NCBI RefSeq assembly: GCF_015169395.1
Contig: NZ_CP063458.1
Location: forward strand, 7,125,893 to 7,189,892
Source: Humisphaera borealis
GTDB lineage: Bacteria; Planctomycetota; Phycisphaerae; Tepidisphaerales; Tepidisphaeraceae
Length of the DNA stretch: 64,000 bases
Direction: 5' to 3'
Of the stretch, positions 19,259 through 28,224 are shown piece after piece. Below the pieces are notes generated by a model, which was given only the letters and a program-made list of their open reading frames with translations, was not told the DNA's origin and made no database searches. The position numbers and the translations under genes are program-made. How positions within the stretch are numbered: the stretch's first letter is position 1; each line of letters starts with the position of its first letter.

Positions 19259-22200
19259 TTAAGCCGCCGCCGCTTGGCCGGGTTTGATTGCCAGATACTT
19301 CACGACGTTATCTGCGGACAGTGGACGAGAGAAATGGTACCCCTGGGCGAACTGGCAATCGAGAGCTTGCAGCAAAGCCACCTGCTCAACGGTCTCCACT
19401 CCCTCGGCCACCACCTTGAAGTTCAGGTTGCCGGCCAGGGTGCAGATTGCATTAACCAGGGCAGCAAACTCGCGGCCTCTGGACAAATTGGCTATGAAAG
19501 AGCGATCGATCTTCAACACGTCGATCGGGAACTGATGCAGACTGGAAAGCGAAGAGTGTCCCGTGCCAAAGTCGTCCATGTAGATCTTGAAGCCAAGCCC
19601 CCTGATCTGGCTCAGCAAAGCCACGGCGTGCTCGGGGTTGGACATGATCGCGCTCTCGGTGATCTCCAGGTGGATGGCCGACCGATCCACGCCGGTGTCG
19701 TCCGCAATTCGGGCCAAGGTGTTCGGTAGGTCGGCCAACGAAAGCTGCTTGCGGGAGAGATTGACGCTGATCGAAGGCACCGATTCGCGCCCCATCGTTT
19801 TCCACCATTGCGCCAGTTGCCTGCACGCCTCCTTAAACACCCATTCGCCCAGGGGTATGACCAGCCCGGTCTCCTCCGCAACCGGTATGAACTCTCCGGG
19901 CGAAATCATCCCGTGCGTCGGGTGTTGCCATCTGACCAGTGCCTCGAACCCCTCGACCCGCCGCGTCTCCAGCGACACGATGGGCTGATAGAACAGGCGG
20001 AACTGTTTCGCATCGAGCGCCCGGCGGAGCCCGTCCTCCAGCTCAACCTTCCGCTGCACGCGCACCCGCATTGAGTCGTCGAACATGACGGCCCGCCCCT
20101 TCCCCGCTACCTTGGCTTCGTACATTGCGGTATCCGCGTCCCGCAGCACTTCCTCTGCCTCGGCATGACCAAAGGTACTGGTCACAATACCGATGCTGGC
20201 AGTGCTGACAACCTCGTGCCCGTCCAGCATGTAAGGCGTGCTCAAGGCTTCCAGAATACGGTCCGCCACCTTCAGGGCATCCTCAGCGGCCGCAAGCCCA
20301 CTGAGTAGCACGACGAACTCGTCGCCCCCAAACCGGCTGGCCGTGCCCGCCTGCGTCGGCCGCGTGACCGAATCCAGGGATCGCACTGTTGATTCCAGTC
20401 GTCGGGCGATCTCCTGCAGCAATTGATCCCCGGCCCCATGCCCAATGCTGTCGTTGACCAACTTGAACCGGTCAAAGTCGAGGAACAGCACGGCGTAATG
20501 AGATTGCTTGAAACGCTTGTGGCGTTCGATTTCCTGTTGCAGCCGATCCAGAAGTAGCGCGCGGTTGGGAAGCCCCGTCAGCTTGTCCGTCGTTGCCGAT
20601 GTCTTGAGCTGCTCCTCCATCGTCTTGCGATCATCGATATCCTGGATCGATCCGGCAACGCGAATCGGCTGGCCTTCTGCGTCGAACTGCGAGGCACCGC
20701 GGGCGCGAAACCATCGATACGCCCCGTTGACCATGCGCAGGCGATACTCCACGTCGTAGGGTTCCTTGTGCGTCTGATGACGCTGCAGGGCACCCAAAGT
20801 CGCCTCGGAATCATCGGGGTGAAGCCGGTCCGACCAGCTCGCAAAACACGGGGGAGGAAACTCCGCCGGATCGATGAAGCCCAGGAGCGTCCAGAACTGA
20901 TCGGAAAACCAAACCTCCTCGGTTGCCACCTTCCAGTCCCACAGCCCGTCGCTGGTTCCCGTCACGGCGGCCTGCAGGCGGTCACGCATCTTTTCAAGTG
21001 TGGCCTGTGCTTTAAGCAGCGCTTCGCGGCTTTCGACCTCGGCCGTCACGTCGGTCGCGGTCCCGAAGATGTCGACGACCTTACCCGACGCATCGAACCG
21101 GGCCCGGCCCTCGAGTCGCACGTGGCGGGCTTCCGTCGGGCGCGCGCCGCTCGTGCGCAGCACCAGTGAGTAGGGCTTGCCCTCGGTCATGCACGCCTCG
21201 ACCGCGGCATCGAGGGCGCGGGAGTCTTCGGGGTGGTAGTCGGCGAGCACACCGGCGTAGTCGGGCGGGCCGTTGGCCTCGTCGCGGCCATGGAGCGCGT
21301 AGACCTGCTTTGACCAGTTCACCTTGCCGGCCGCGAGATCGAACGACCAGTTGCCCATGCGCCCGACGGTCTGGGCTTCTTCGAGCAACGCTGCCGCCTC
21401 TTTCAGTTTGTTCTCCGCTACCACCTGTTCGGTGATGTCACGGGTCACACTCACCACCGCCGTCACCGGGCCGTCGCCGTCGCGCAGCGGGACGGCGTGC
21501 ATGTTGAGCCACCGCTGCGTGCCGCGCAGCCCGATCATCTGGAACGTCAGCGAGCCGGCTTCGCCGCGCAGCGCCCGCTCGATGATGCCCTTGAACTCGG
21601 CTCGATCATGGGGGGCAACGAACATCTCCGGGCCACGCTCCCTGACCTGCTCGATGGTCTCGGCTTCCAGCATCCGGAGCCCGGCGGGGTTCATCTCCAG
21701 CAGGGTACCGTCGGTCCCGATCACCTTAACGCATTCGGGCTCGGCATCGATGATCGTGCGGAGGCGGACCTCGCTCCTGGCGATAGCGGCCCTGGCCTCC
21801 ACCTGCTCGGTGATGTCGCTCTCGATGGCCATGAACCCCGCCAGCGTCCCCGAAGCATCAGACAGGGGCTGTATCTCGATGTCCAGGACGTACTCCCGCC
21901 CGTCTTTTCCGCGGTTGACGATCTCAACCCGGCACCCTACGCCACGGCGCTGCGCCGTACGCATGATCTCCGTCGCCCCGGGGTCGGTCTTGTCACACCG
22001 CAGCATGTGCCCGGGCACCTTGCCGAGCACTTCCTCAAGGGTATACCCCGTGATCTTCGTGAACCCTTCGTTGACCCAAGTGATCCGCCCCTCTGCATCG
22101 GTGATGATCACCGCGTTGCTGGTCCGCCGGGCGATCTCCGCCAACCGCTCGGAGCGCACCCCTGCCTCCCGTAGTTCCCGGGTCATGGAGCTCGCCAGTG

Positions 22201-23554
22201 CGATTGCTCTGGCTCGGCCGCTGCCCATCGTCCACAGCACCATCGCCCCCAGCAGGGTCAGAGCAGCCCCGCCCAGGGCGGTGAAAACCGGCGTGGTGGT
22301 GTCGATCTCCGCCTCGAAGGCCGGCGTCGTGCTCAGCGTGACGGTCCAACTGCGGCCGCCGACGGTGATCTCGTCGGTGATCGCGAACATGCGGCCGCTG
22401 AAGTTTGCTTCGGTGACCGCCCCCGAGGCGTTGTCCAGGTGGCCGTCCAGATCGAACAACTGGGCCGACTTGTCGGCGACCGGCCCGTCGAAAATCTCGA
22501 GGTCAATGCGGTTCCCGACCGTCTCGTGCAGGTCGGCCAGCGCGGTCTCAAGAACGATGGGCGTGAAGACCAGCCCGGTCAATGTGGCCATCCGCTCGGC
22601 CGGGGTGGAGGGACGGGTGCCGTTGCGGAAGACGGGCATCAGGTACAGGAACCCGGTGTGCGACTTTTCCTGTTGTACGAGACTGATCCGACCCGAGATG
22701 GCGGGCTGGCCGGTGGCGATCGCCCGCTCGATCGCCTCGCGGCGGACCGGCTCAGAGCCGGCGTCAAAGCCCCATGCCGGGCGGTTCGGCCCGATGGGGT
22801 AGATGTGTTTGATGATGTACAAGTCCGGTGCCAGCGCGACTCCGGGGCCGGCTGTTGCGCCCGCGCCCGGCGATTGCGCCGAGAGGCTGACGTTGAAGTC
22901 CGGGGCGTCGTCGGCTCGCTCTGCCGCGATGAAGGCGTCCAGGTCATCACGCATCACCCGCTCGATGAACCCCATTCCCGGCACGCCTGGGAACTCTTTG
23001 GGCAGGTCGCGCGATTCGACATACGCCTTGAACTCGAGGCGCTCGACAGACTTGCTCGCGGCGTACACGCCGCGGGCTCCGTTGAGCCCGTGAGCCGTCT
23101 GATTGACCCGGAGTTGCACGTCTTCGAGGGCATCCTTCGCCAGTGTCTGGAAGTGGGCCCGCGCCTCGGCCTGTGTTGAACTGTGGATCTGCCGCCCGGC
23201 GGCTAACGACAGGCCTAAGCCCAACGCCAGCACCGTCACCACCCCGAGTTTGAGCCGCCACCCACCGGCGGCCGAATCCGTCGCAAGGTCACGATCGGAC
23301 TTCTTCGCCGCCGCCCACACCCGCCACAGGACCACGGGCCCGGCGAGGATCCCGAGGATCGCGACATTGAGGATCGCCAGGTGCATGCCCGTGGCGTTTG
23401 GCGCGAACGCCCGCAGGATGAACATCGCCGCCGTCTCGCCCACGACGATGGCGGCGAGGATCTCGACGAAGAGGCGGGCGGTGTTGAGGGGTGCTTTCAA
23501 GTTCGGTTCCTTTGCCCCGTTATCGGCTGACAAAGAGGAGCGGTTCAGAATCAC
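19259..23554 (-). CDS. CHASE-PAS-GGDEF-EAL cyclic-di-GMP receptor enzyme
   Basis: 1,431 residues. The N-terminus has two to three membrane helices (about 28-120), a CHASE-type periplasmic sensor (about 130-400) and another helix (about 425-445). Four PAS/PAC repeats follow (about 475-1,000; for example NAVIITDAEGRITWVNEGF). The GGDEF domain has an intact RFGGDEFVVLL, and the EAL domain an intact FEALVRWQHP, LEITESAIM, DDFGTGHSSL, LKIDRSFI and AEGVET. It should both make and break c-di-GMP at the membrane in response to extracellular and internal signals. An RSLD (RxxD, I-site-like) precedes GGDEF, but about eight extra residues (PTQAGTAS region) separate them. It stands alone on the minus strand inside the element. 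Confidence 0.92.
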   Translation of the reverse strand: MILNRSSLSADNGAKEPNLKAPLNTARLFVEILAAIVVGETAAMFILRAFAPNATGMHLAILNVAILGILAGPVVLWRVWAAAKKSDRDLATDSAAGGWRLKLGVVTVLALGLGLSLAAGRQIHSSTQAEARAHFQTLAKDALEDVQLRVNQTAHGLNGARGVYAASKSVERLEFKAYVESRDLPKEFPGVPGMGFIERVMRDDLDAFIAAERADDAPDFNVSLSAQSPGAGATAGPGVALAPDLYIIKHIYPIGPNRPAWGFDAGSEPVRREAIERAIATGQPAISGRISLVQQEKSHTGFLYLMPVFRNGTRPSTPAERMATLTGLVFTPIVLETALADLHETVGNRIDLEIFDGPVADKSAQLFDLDGHLDNASGAVTEANFSGRMFAITDEITVGGRSWTVTLSTTPAFEAEIDTTTPVFTALGGAALTLLGAMVLWTMGSGRARAIALASSMTRELREAGVRSERLAEIARRTSNAVIITDAEGRITWVNEGFTKITGYTLEEVLGKVPGHMLRCDKTDPGATEIMRTAQRRGVGCRVEIVNRGKDGREYVLDIEIQPLSDASGTLAGFMAIESDITEQVEARAAIARSEVRLRTIIDAEPECVKVIGTDGTLLEMNPAGLRMLEAETIEQVRERGPEMFVAPHDRAEFKGIIERALRGEAGSLTFQMIGLRGTQRWLNMHAVPLRDGDGPVTAVVSVTRDITEQVVAENKLKEAAALLEEAQTVGRMGNWSFDLAAGKVNWSKQVYALHGRDEANGPPDYAGVLADYHPEDSRALDAAVEACMTEGKPYSLVLRTSGARPTEARHVRLEGRARFDASGKVVDIFGTATDVTAEVESREALLKAQATLEKMRDRLQAAVTGTSDGLWDWKVATEEVWFSDQFWTLLGFIDPAEFPPPCFASWSDRLHPDDSEATLGALQRHQTHKEPYDVEYRLRMVNGAYRWFRARGASQFDAEGQPIRVAGSIQDIDDRKTMEEQLKTSATTDKLTGLPNRALLLDRLQQEIERHKRFKQSHYAVLFLDFDRFKLVNDSIGHGAGDQLLQEIARRLESTVRSLDSVTRPTQAGTASRFGGDEFVVLLSGLAAAEDALKVADRILEALSTPYMLDGHEVVSTASIGIVTSTFGHAEAEEVLRDADTAMYEAKVAGKGRAVMFDDSMRVRVQRKVELEDGLRRALDAKQFRLFYQPIVSLETRRVEGFEALVRWQHPTHGMISPGEFIPVAEETGLVIPLGEWVFKEACRQLAQWWKTMGRESVPSISVNLSRKQLSLADLPNTLARIADDTGVDRSAIHLEITESAIMSNPEHAVALLSQIRGLGFKIYMDDFGTGHSSLSSLHQFPIDVLKIDRSFIANLSRGREFAALVNAICTLAGNLNFKVVAEGVETVEQVALLQALDCQFAQGYHFSRPLSADNVVKYLAIKPGQAAAA

Positions 23555-23869
23555 GCAGGCTGCCGTCCCAAGCCTCCTCGCCGTTCAACCGGCCACGTCT
23601 GGTCATACTGGTTCATTAGGGGAAACCTTATCGGTGCTTCCAGCCAAAACCAGGCCTTCGGTGCCATCGTGTTCCTTTACCGCCACGTCGTCTTCGACGA
23701 GGCCCACGACCAGGCCGTAAGCCTTTTCAGCCGAGTGCGGCGTCGGGCAGCTGAAGTGCAAGCCGGCCGATGATGTCGAGTAACCATAAGGGGGCAACTA
23801 GGACGACACAGCCATCGATCTGTGTCGCCAATCAACAACGTTCACAACCATCTACAACGGAGAATAGAG
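23555..23869. other. Divergent intergenic region
   Basis: 315 bp between the receptor gene (minus) and DUF1257 (plus), so it should hold both promoters. A 64-codon minus-strand frame (23,603-23,797) contains AYGLVVGLVEDDVAVKEHDG but has no SD or recognised family and is not called. No clear operator was seen. Confidence 0.5.
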
Positions 23870-24253
23870 ATGAGTCACATAGTGAGTATCAAGACCAGGG
23901 TCACCGACCCGGTCGCTCTGGCCGGCGCTTGTCGCCGTCTGGGGCTCGCGGAGCCCGTGCAAGGCACCGCAACCCTCTTCGCGGGTCAGCAGGCCACGGG
24001 GCTAATCGTCCCGTTACCTGGCTGGACATTCCCAGCCGTGATTGACACTGTCAGCGGCGAGGTGAAGTTCGATACCTATAACGGCGCGTGGGGAAGCCAG
24101 TCGGAACTCGACAAGCTGCTCCAGGCATATATAGTCGAGAAGGCTATGTCGGAGGCGCGGCGTGCTGGTCACTCCGTCGCCGAGCGGCGGCTGGACGACG
24201 GATCGATCAAGCTCACGATCCAGGTCGGGGCGGGGATCGGGGGTGGCCTATGA
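23870..24253 (+). CDS. DUF1257 (Ycf35-like) protein
   Basis: 127 residues from ATG 23,870 (upstream cggagaa; an in-frame alternative start at 23,822 lacks an SD). MSHIVSIKTRVTDPVALAGA opens the DUF1257 fold, followed by LPGWTFPAVIDTVSGEVKFD and a C-terminal helix plus strand (AGHSVAERRLDDGSIKLTI). The family is known in plastids and cyanobacteria as Ycf35, often near DUF2997 and a Ycf46-type AAA ATPase; its biochemical role is unknown. Here the stop overlaps the start of DUF2997 (ATGA), so the two are translationally coupled. Confidence 0.85.
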   Translation: MSHIVSIKTRVTDPVALAGACRRLGLAEPVQGTATLFAGQQATGLIVPLPGWTFPAVIDTVSGEVKFDTYNGAWGSQSELDKLLQAYIVEKAMSEARRAGHSVAERRLDDGSIKLTIQVGAGIGGGL

Positions 24254-24459
24254 GCACCAACACTTCCCGCATAATTGAAGTCACGATCAGCCCCATGGGC
24301 GAGACCACTGTGCAAACCAAGGGCTTCAGGGGTCAAAGTTGCCGAGACGCGAGCCGATTTGTGGAACGGGCACTAGGCAAGGTCGTGCAGGACCGGCCGA
24401 CAGCGGAGATGTACCAGTCGCAGTCGACGGCCCATCAGGTCAACCAGAACAACGGCTGA
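24250..24459 (+). CDS. DUF2997 protein
   Basis: 69 residues. RIIEVTISPMGETTVQTKGF, then GQSCRDASRFVERALGKVV, is the DUF2997 pattern: two strands, a Cys-containing turn and a helix. Its ATG overlaps the DUF1257 stop by 4 nt. A hairpin (atctgcgg/ccgcagat, 24,491-24,511) follows about 30 bp after the stop. The expected third member, an AAA ATPase, is present only as a dead 5' end at 24,606. The function is unknown; pairing with DUF1257 suggests a small complex. Confidence 0.82.
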   Translation: MSTNTSRIIEVTISPMGETTVQTKGFRGQSCRDASRFVERALGKVVQDRPTAEMYQSQSTAHQVNQNNG

Positions 24460-24605
24460 TCGCGCCGCAACCACTTCTATGGAAAGACCGATCTGCGGGA
24501 TTTCCGCAGATGCGGGGGCTATCTGGGTGCCAGTGCCGCAGATTCACTCCGATCCGGCTTCCTCCCGACATCCTCCCGTCCCGTCATTCTCAATAAGGAG
24601 CAGCC

Positions 24606-24696
24606 ATGCAGCTATCACATCGCCTCGGCGAGTAGATCGCCGCCACCTTCACTGGTAGCCGGATTCAAAGCCACGGACACGCCGAGGCCCTACTGA
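24606..24696 (+). pseudogene. Dead 5' end of a Ycf46-type ATPase gene
   Basis: An SD (aaggag) and ATG are followed by a gap-free codon match to the first 31 codons of the gene at 45,665: M-x-L-x-x-RLGE, then an in-frame TAG where the other gene has Tyr, then AATFTGSRIQSHGHAEAL. Similarity ends at about 24,696, 20 bp before the last codon of the efflux pump gene. The order DUF1257-DUF2997-ATPase is the usual one, so this is probably the native third gene, truncated where the cargo begins. Confidence 0.6.
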
Positions 24697-24715
24697 GGGT
24701 GCGGTCGGGTGTCGA

Positions 24716-27700
24716 TCAAACGATCCCCTCGGCTGCCTGGCGTGTTCCGACGATCTTGTAGAGAGCCGGCAAGACCACCAGCGTCAAAAGCGTGCATGAG
24801 ACGATCCCGCCAATCACCACGGTCGCGAGTGGCCGTTGCACCTCTGCGCCGCTGCCCGTGGCAATGGCCATGGGGAGGAAGCCGATCGCGGCCACCGTCG
24901 CGGTCATCATGACCGGCCGAAGTCGCGTCATGCAGCCCTGATACACCGCATCGTTCAATGGCACGCCATCGGCGAGCAACTGGCGTATGAAACTGACCAT
25001 GACGAGGCCGTTCAAGACGGCCACGCCGGACAAGGCAATAAACCCGACGCCGGCGGAAATACTGAAAGGCATCCCGCGCAACGCCAACGCCGCCACGCCG
25101 CCCGTCAGCGCCAGCGGCACGCCGCTGAATACGAGCAAGGCATCGCGCACAGAGCCGAACGACGCAAACAGCAGTGTGAAGATCAGGAACAGCGCGATCG
25201 GCACGACAATCACAAGGCGATGCCGCGCGGCGGCATACGTCTCGAACTGGCCGCCCCACTCGATCCAGTTGCCGGCCGGAATCTGGACGTCCCGGGTGAC
25301 CTGCCGCCGGGCATCGTCAACGAATGAGCCAAGATCCCGTCCGCGCACGTTGCACTGGACGACGACGTGCCGTTTGCCGTTTTGCCGAATAACTTCGTAT
25401 TGCTGGTCCTCGATATGAAACCTGGCCAGCGCCGAAACCGTGAGGACGTTGGGCTGGTCTGTTACGGACTGCGGCCGGGGCAGCCGACTGGCGACGGCGG
25501 GGTCCGGCAGTTTTGGCAGCGATATAGGCAATTGCGCAATCGCGTCGACGTCATTGCGAAGTGCTTCAGGCAGCCGCACAACGAGGTCGAAGCGACGGTC
25601 ACCCTCGAAAATGACCCCGGCTTTCCGGCCGGCAACGGCGACGTCGACAAAGTCCGTAACGTCGGCGACGGCGAGTCCGACCCGGGCGATGGCCTGCCGG
25701 TCGGGCACGATGTCGATCACGCTGAGACCTTCCGTCGCTTCGACCTTCACGTCCACCGCACCGGGTACCCGCCGCAGGACCGCCGCCACGCGCTCGGCCG
25801 CGGGCCGCATCTGATCGAACTTCTCGCCGTAAACCTCGATCGCGACGTCGCTCCGCACGCCCGCAATCATTTCATTGAACCGATCTTCGATCGGCTGCGA
25901 CATTTCGTAGCCCGTTCCGGGCACGACCGCGATCTCAAGCTTCATCAGTTTGACGAGCTTGCCCTTGTGATCCAGTGCGCGATCGGCATCGCCGTCCTCA
26001 TCATCTTCGGACAACGCCGCAGCGGGCGCGTCTTTCAGAATCCCGTCAGATTTGAGACGCTTTTCCAGAGCCGCTGTCGCAGCGTCGAGTTCTGCTTCGC
26101 TCCGCCATTTGTCCGGAGTTTGAAGGGTGGCGAAAGTATCGGCCTCGAATTGGGGAATGGGGTCTTGCGCAGCATCGCCGGTTCCCGTGATCGAGAGCAC
26201 GTTTCGGACCTCCGGCATCCTGAGGAGAACGCGCTCGATCTGCCGCTGCATCAGGATGGCTTCAGACAGGCTGGTGCTGGGAATGCGGGTGGTGATGACG
26301 TTGACGTCACCCTCGTCAAGTCGAGGGACAAACACCCTGCCAAGGGTGGTGAACCAACACGCCGCCCCGACGATCATCAGGAAAGCGACCACGACGACCG
26401 CGAGGCGCATCCGCAGGGCGAGCCGAAGGATCGGACCGTAGGCCCGGGAGGCGAGATGGACGATCGGGTTCTCCGTCTCGCGCACTCGGCCGCGAACCAG
26501 TATCGCCACCATCGCCGGCACGAAGGTGAGAGACAGGACGAACGCGGCGGCCAGCGCGAGAACGACCGTAATCGCCATCGGTCGGAACATCCGTCCTTCG
26601 ACGCCGGCGAGGGTGAGAATGGGCAGGTAGACAATGATGATGATCGCTTCGCCGAACGCGGTCGCCGATCGCACCTGCTTGCTTGCGACGAGCACGGTCT
26701 CGAGGCGCTCGGGGGTGGTCAACGTTCGGCCGAGCTCGCGCTGCCGCAGGGCGAGCATTCGAAGGCAGTTCTCGACGATGATGACGGCACCGTCGACGAT
26801 GAGTCCGAAGTCGATCGCGCCGAGGCTCATCAGGTTTCCGCTCACCTTCGACGCCACCATGCCGACGGACGTCAGCAGCATCGAAAGCGGAATCGCCAGC
26901 GCGGTCAGAAGTGCCGCGCGAAGGTTGCCCAACAGCAGCAGCAACACCACGACGACCAGGATCGCGCCTTCGATCAGGTTGGAACTGACGGTGCGAATGG
27001 TGGAATCCACCAGGCGTTCGCGGTTCAGAACCGTGGTAATTCGCACGCCGGGCGGGAGGTTGATCGCCTTAAGCCGGGTGTCGACGTCCGCGGCGACGGT
27101 ACGGCTGTTTGCGCCAGTCAGCATCATCGCGATGCCGCTTACCACCTCGTGCCCGTTCAAACTGGCGGCCCCCGAGCGAACGTCGTGGCCGATTCGGACC
27201 TCGGCCACATCCATTACAAGCAGAGGCGTGCCGTTGGTTGAACGCAGCGGGATCGAGGCGATTTCGTCGACATCCCTGGCTCTCGCGTTGATTCGCACCA
27301 GTGCGGCTTCGCCCCGGCGTTCGATGTACGAGCCGCCAGCGGAGCGGTTGTTGCGGTCCAGCGCCGAAAGCAGATCGGCGATCGTTATCCCGTACTGGAC
27401 GAGTTTCGCCGGCCGGGGCTCGACGACATATTGCTTCACAAAGCCGCCCAGCACGTCAACGTCGGCGACGTTTTTGACCTGCTTGATCTGCGGCTTGACG
27501 ATCCAATCCTGCACGGTTCGAAGGTAGGTCAGTCGATCGCTTTCGGTGCGAAGCGATTCACCGTCGGGGGTCAGGTATGAGCCGTCGGACTGCCAGCCGG
27601 GGTTCTGCTCGGCAGGATCGCCGGCGCTGGGAGGCGAGATTGGTTTTGTATCGGACACCGCTGCGGTTGCAGGTTCGCCGTCCGCGTGGCCGCCGGGCGG

Positions 27701-28141
27701 TTCCAGTTCCAGTGCCCACAAATAGACGTTGCTCAGTCCCGTCGAAACCGAGCCGAGTCGCGGTTCCGTGCCCGGCGGCAGCATCTCCTTCGCCTCGACC
27801 AGTCGTTCGCTCACCTGCTGGCGGGCGAAATAGATGTCCGTGCCTTCTTCGAAATCGGCCGTCACCTGGGAGAAACCGTTGCGCGAGAGAGATCGTGTGC
27901 GAGTCAGTCCGGGCGTACCAGCCAGTGCGGATTCGATCGGAAAGGTGATCTGCTTTTCGGTTTCCTCAGGATCGAGACCGGACAATGCGGTCGTCACGAC
28001 CACTTGCACGCCAGTCGCATCGGGGACGGCGTCGATCGGAAGCCGCTGGAGCGATCCGACGCCTATCGCGGCCGCCGCCACCGTGATGAGGACGACCAGC
28101 CAGCGGTGGCGGATTGAAAATGAAAGCACGTATTCGAGCAT
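24716..28141 (-). CDS. czcA: Heavy-metal RND efflux pump (CzcA/CusA type)
   Basis: 1,141 residues, the usual length plus an acidic/Pro-rich insertion at about 145-205 in the first periplasmic domain. The N-terminus begins FSIRHRWLVVLITVAAAAIG (TM1); a central TM4 has GAIDFGLIVDGAVIIVEN with the D..D..E charges of heavy-metal RND pumps; twelve membrane segments are in the expected places and two large periplasmic loops are present. It should export divalent or monovalent metal ions from periplasm or cytoplasm using the proton gradient, together with the adaptor and outer-membrane partner upstream. The metal cannot be deduced. It is last in a minus-strand C-B-A operon. A long open frame on the opposite strand is a shadow. 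Confidence 0.94.
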   Translation of the reverse strand: MLEYVLSFSIRHRWLVVLITVAAAAIGVGSLQRLPIDAVPDATGVQVVVTTALSGLDPEETEKQITFPIESALAGTPGLTRTRSLSRNGFSQVTADFEEGTDIYFARQQVSERLVEAKEMLPPGTEPRLGSVSTGLSNVYLWALELEPPGGHADGEPATAAVSDTKPISPPSAGDPAEQNPGWQSDGSYLTPDGESLRTESDRLTYLRTVQDWIVKPQIKQVKNVADVDVLGGFVKQYVVEPRPAKLVQYGITIADLLSALDRNNRSAGGSYIERRGEAALVRINARARDVDEIASIPLRSTNGTPLLVMDVAEVRIGHDVRSGAASLNGHEVVSGIAMMLTGANSRTVAADVDTRLKAINLPPGVRITTVLNRERLVDSTIRTVSSNLIEGAILVVVVLLLLLGNLRAALLTALAIPLSMLLTSVGMVASKVSGNLMSLGAIDFGLIVDGAVIIVENCLRMLALRQRELGRTLTTPERLETVLVASKQVRSATAFGEAIIIIVYLPILTLAGVEGRMFRPMAITVVLALAAAFVLSLTFVPAMVAILVRGRVRETENPIVHLASRAYGPILRLALRMRLAVVVVAFLMIVGAACWFTTLGRVFVPRLDEGDVNVITTRIPSTSLSEAILMQRQIERVLLRMPEVRNVLSITGTGDAAQDPIPQFEADTFATLQTPDKWRSEAELDAATAALEKRLKSDGILKDAPAAALSEDDEDGDADRALDHKGKLVKLMKLEIAVVPGTGYEMSQPIEDRFNEMIAGVRSDVAIEVYGEKFDQMRPAAERVAAVLRRVPGAVDVKVEATEGLSVIDIVPDRQAIARVGLAVADVTDFVDVAVAGRKAGVIFEGDRRFDLVVRLPEALRNDVDAIAQLPISLPKLPDPAVASRLPRPQSVTDQPNVLTVSALARFHIEDQQYEVIRQNGKRHVVVQCNVRGRDLGSFVDDARRQVTRDVQIPAGNWIEWGGQFETYAAARHRLVIVVPIALFLIFTLLFASFGSVRDALLVFSGVPLALTGGVAALALRGMPFSISAGVGFIALSGVAVLNGLVMVSFIRQLLADGVPLNDAVYQGCMTRLRPVMMTATVAAIGFLPMAIATGSGAEVQRPLATVVIGGIVSCTLLTLVVLPALYKIVGTRQAAEGIV

Positions 28142-28224
28142 GAGTAGGCCTGTGAGAGCGATCCGGGGCGGCGATAGGTGGGTTGGGCGAGTCGCGTTCG
28201 CTTGCAGGTTGGGTCGAATAGGGG

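Noticed and set aside
21324..22802. 492-codon plus-strand frame opposite the GGDEF-EAL gene
   Set aside because: Antisense shadow; Ser/Arg-rich, no motifs, no SD, no neighbours in the same direction.
23603..23797. 64-codon minus-strand frame upstream of the receptor gene
   Set aside because: It contains a plausible helix-rich segment but has no SD and no recognised family; too weak to call.
25367..27241. 624-codon plus-strand frame opposite the RND pump
   Set aside because: Product is Arg/His/Asp-rich without domains and lies wholly opposite a well-conserved pump gene.
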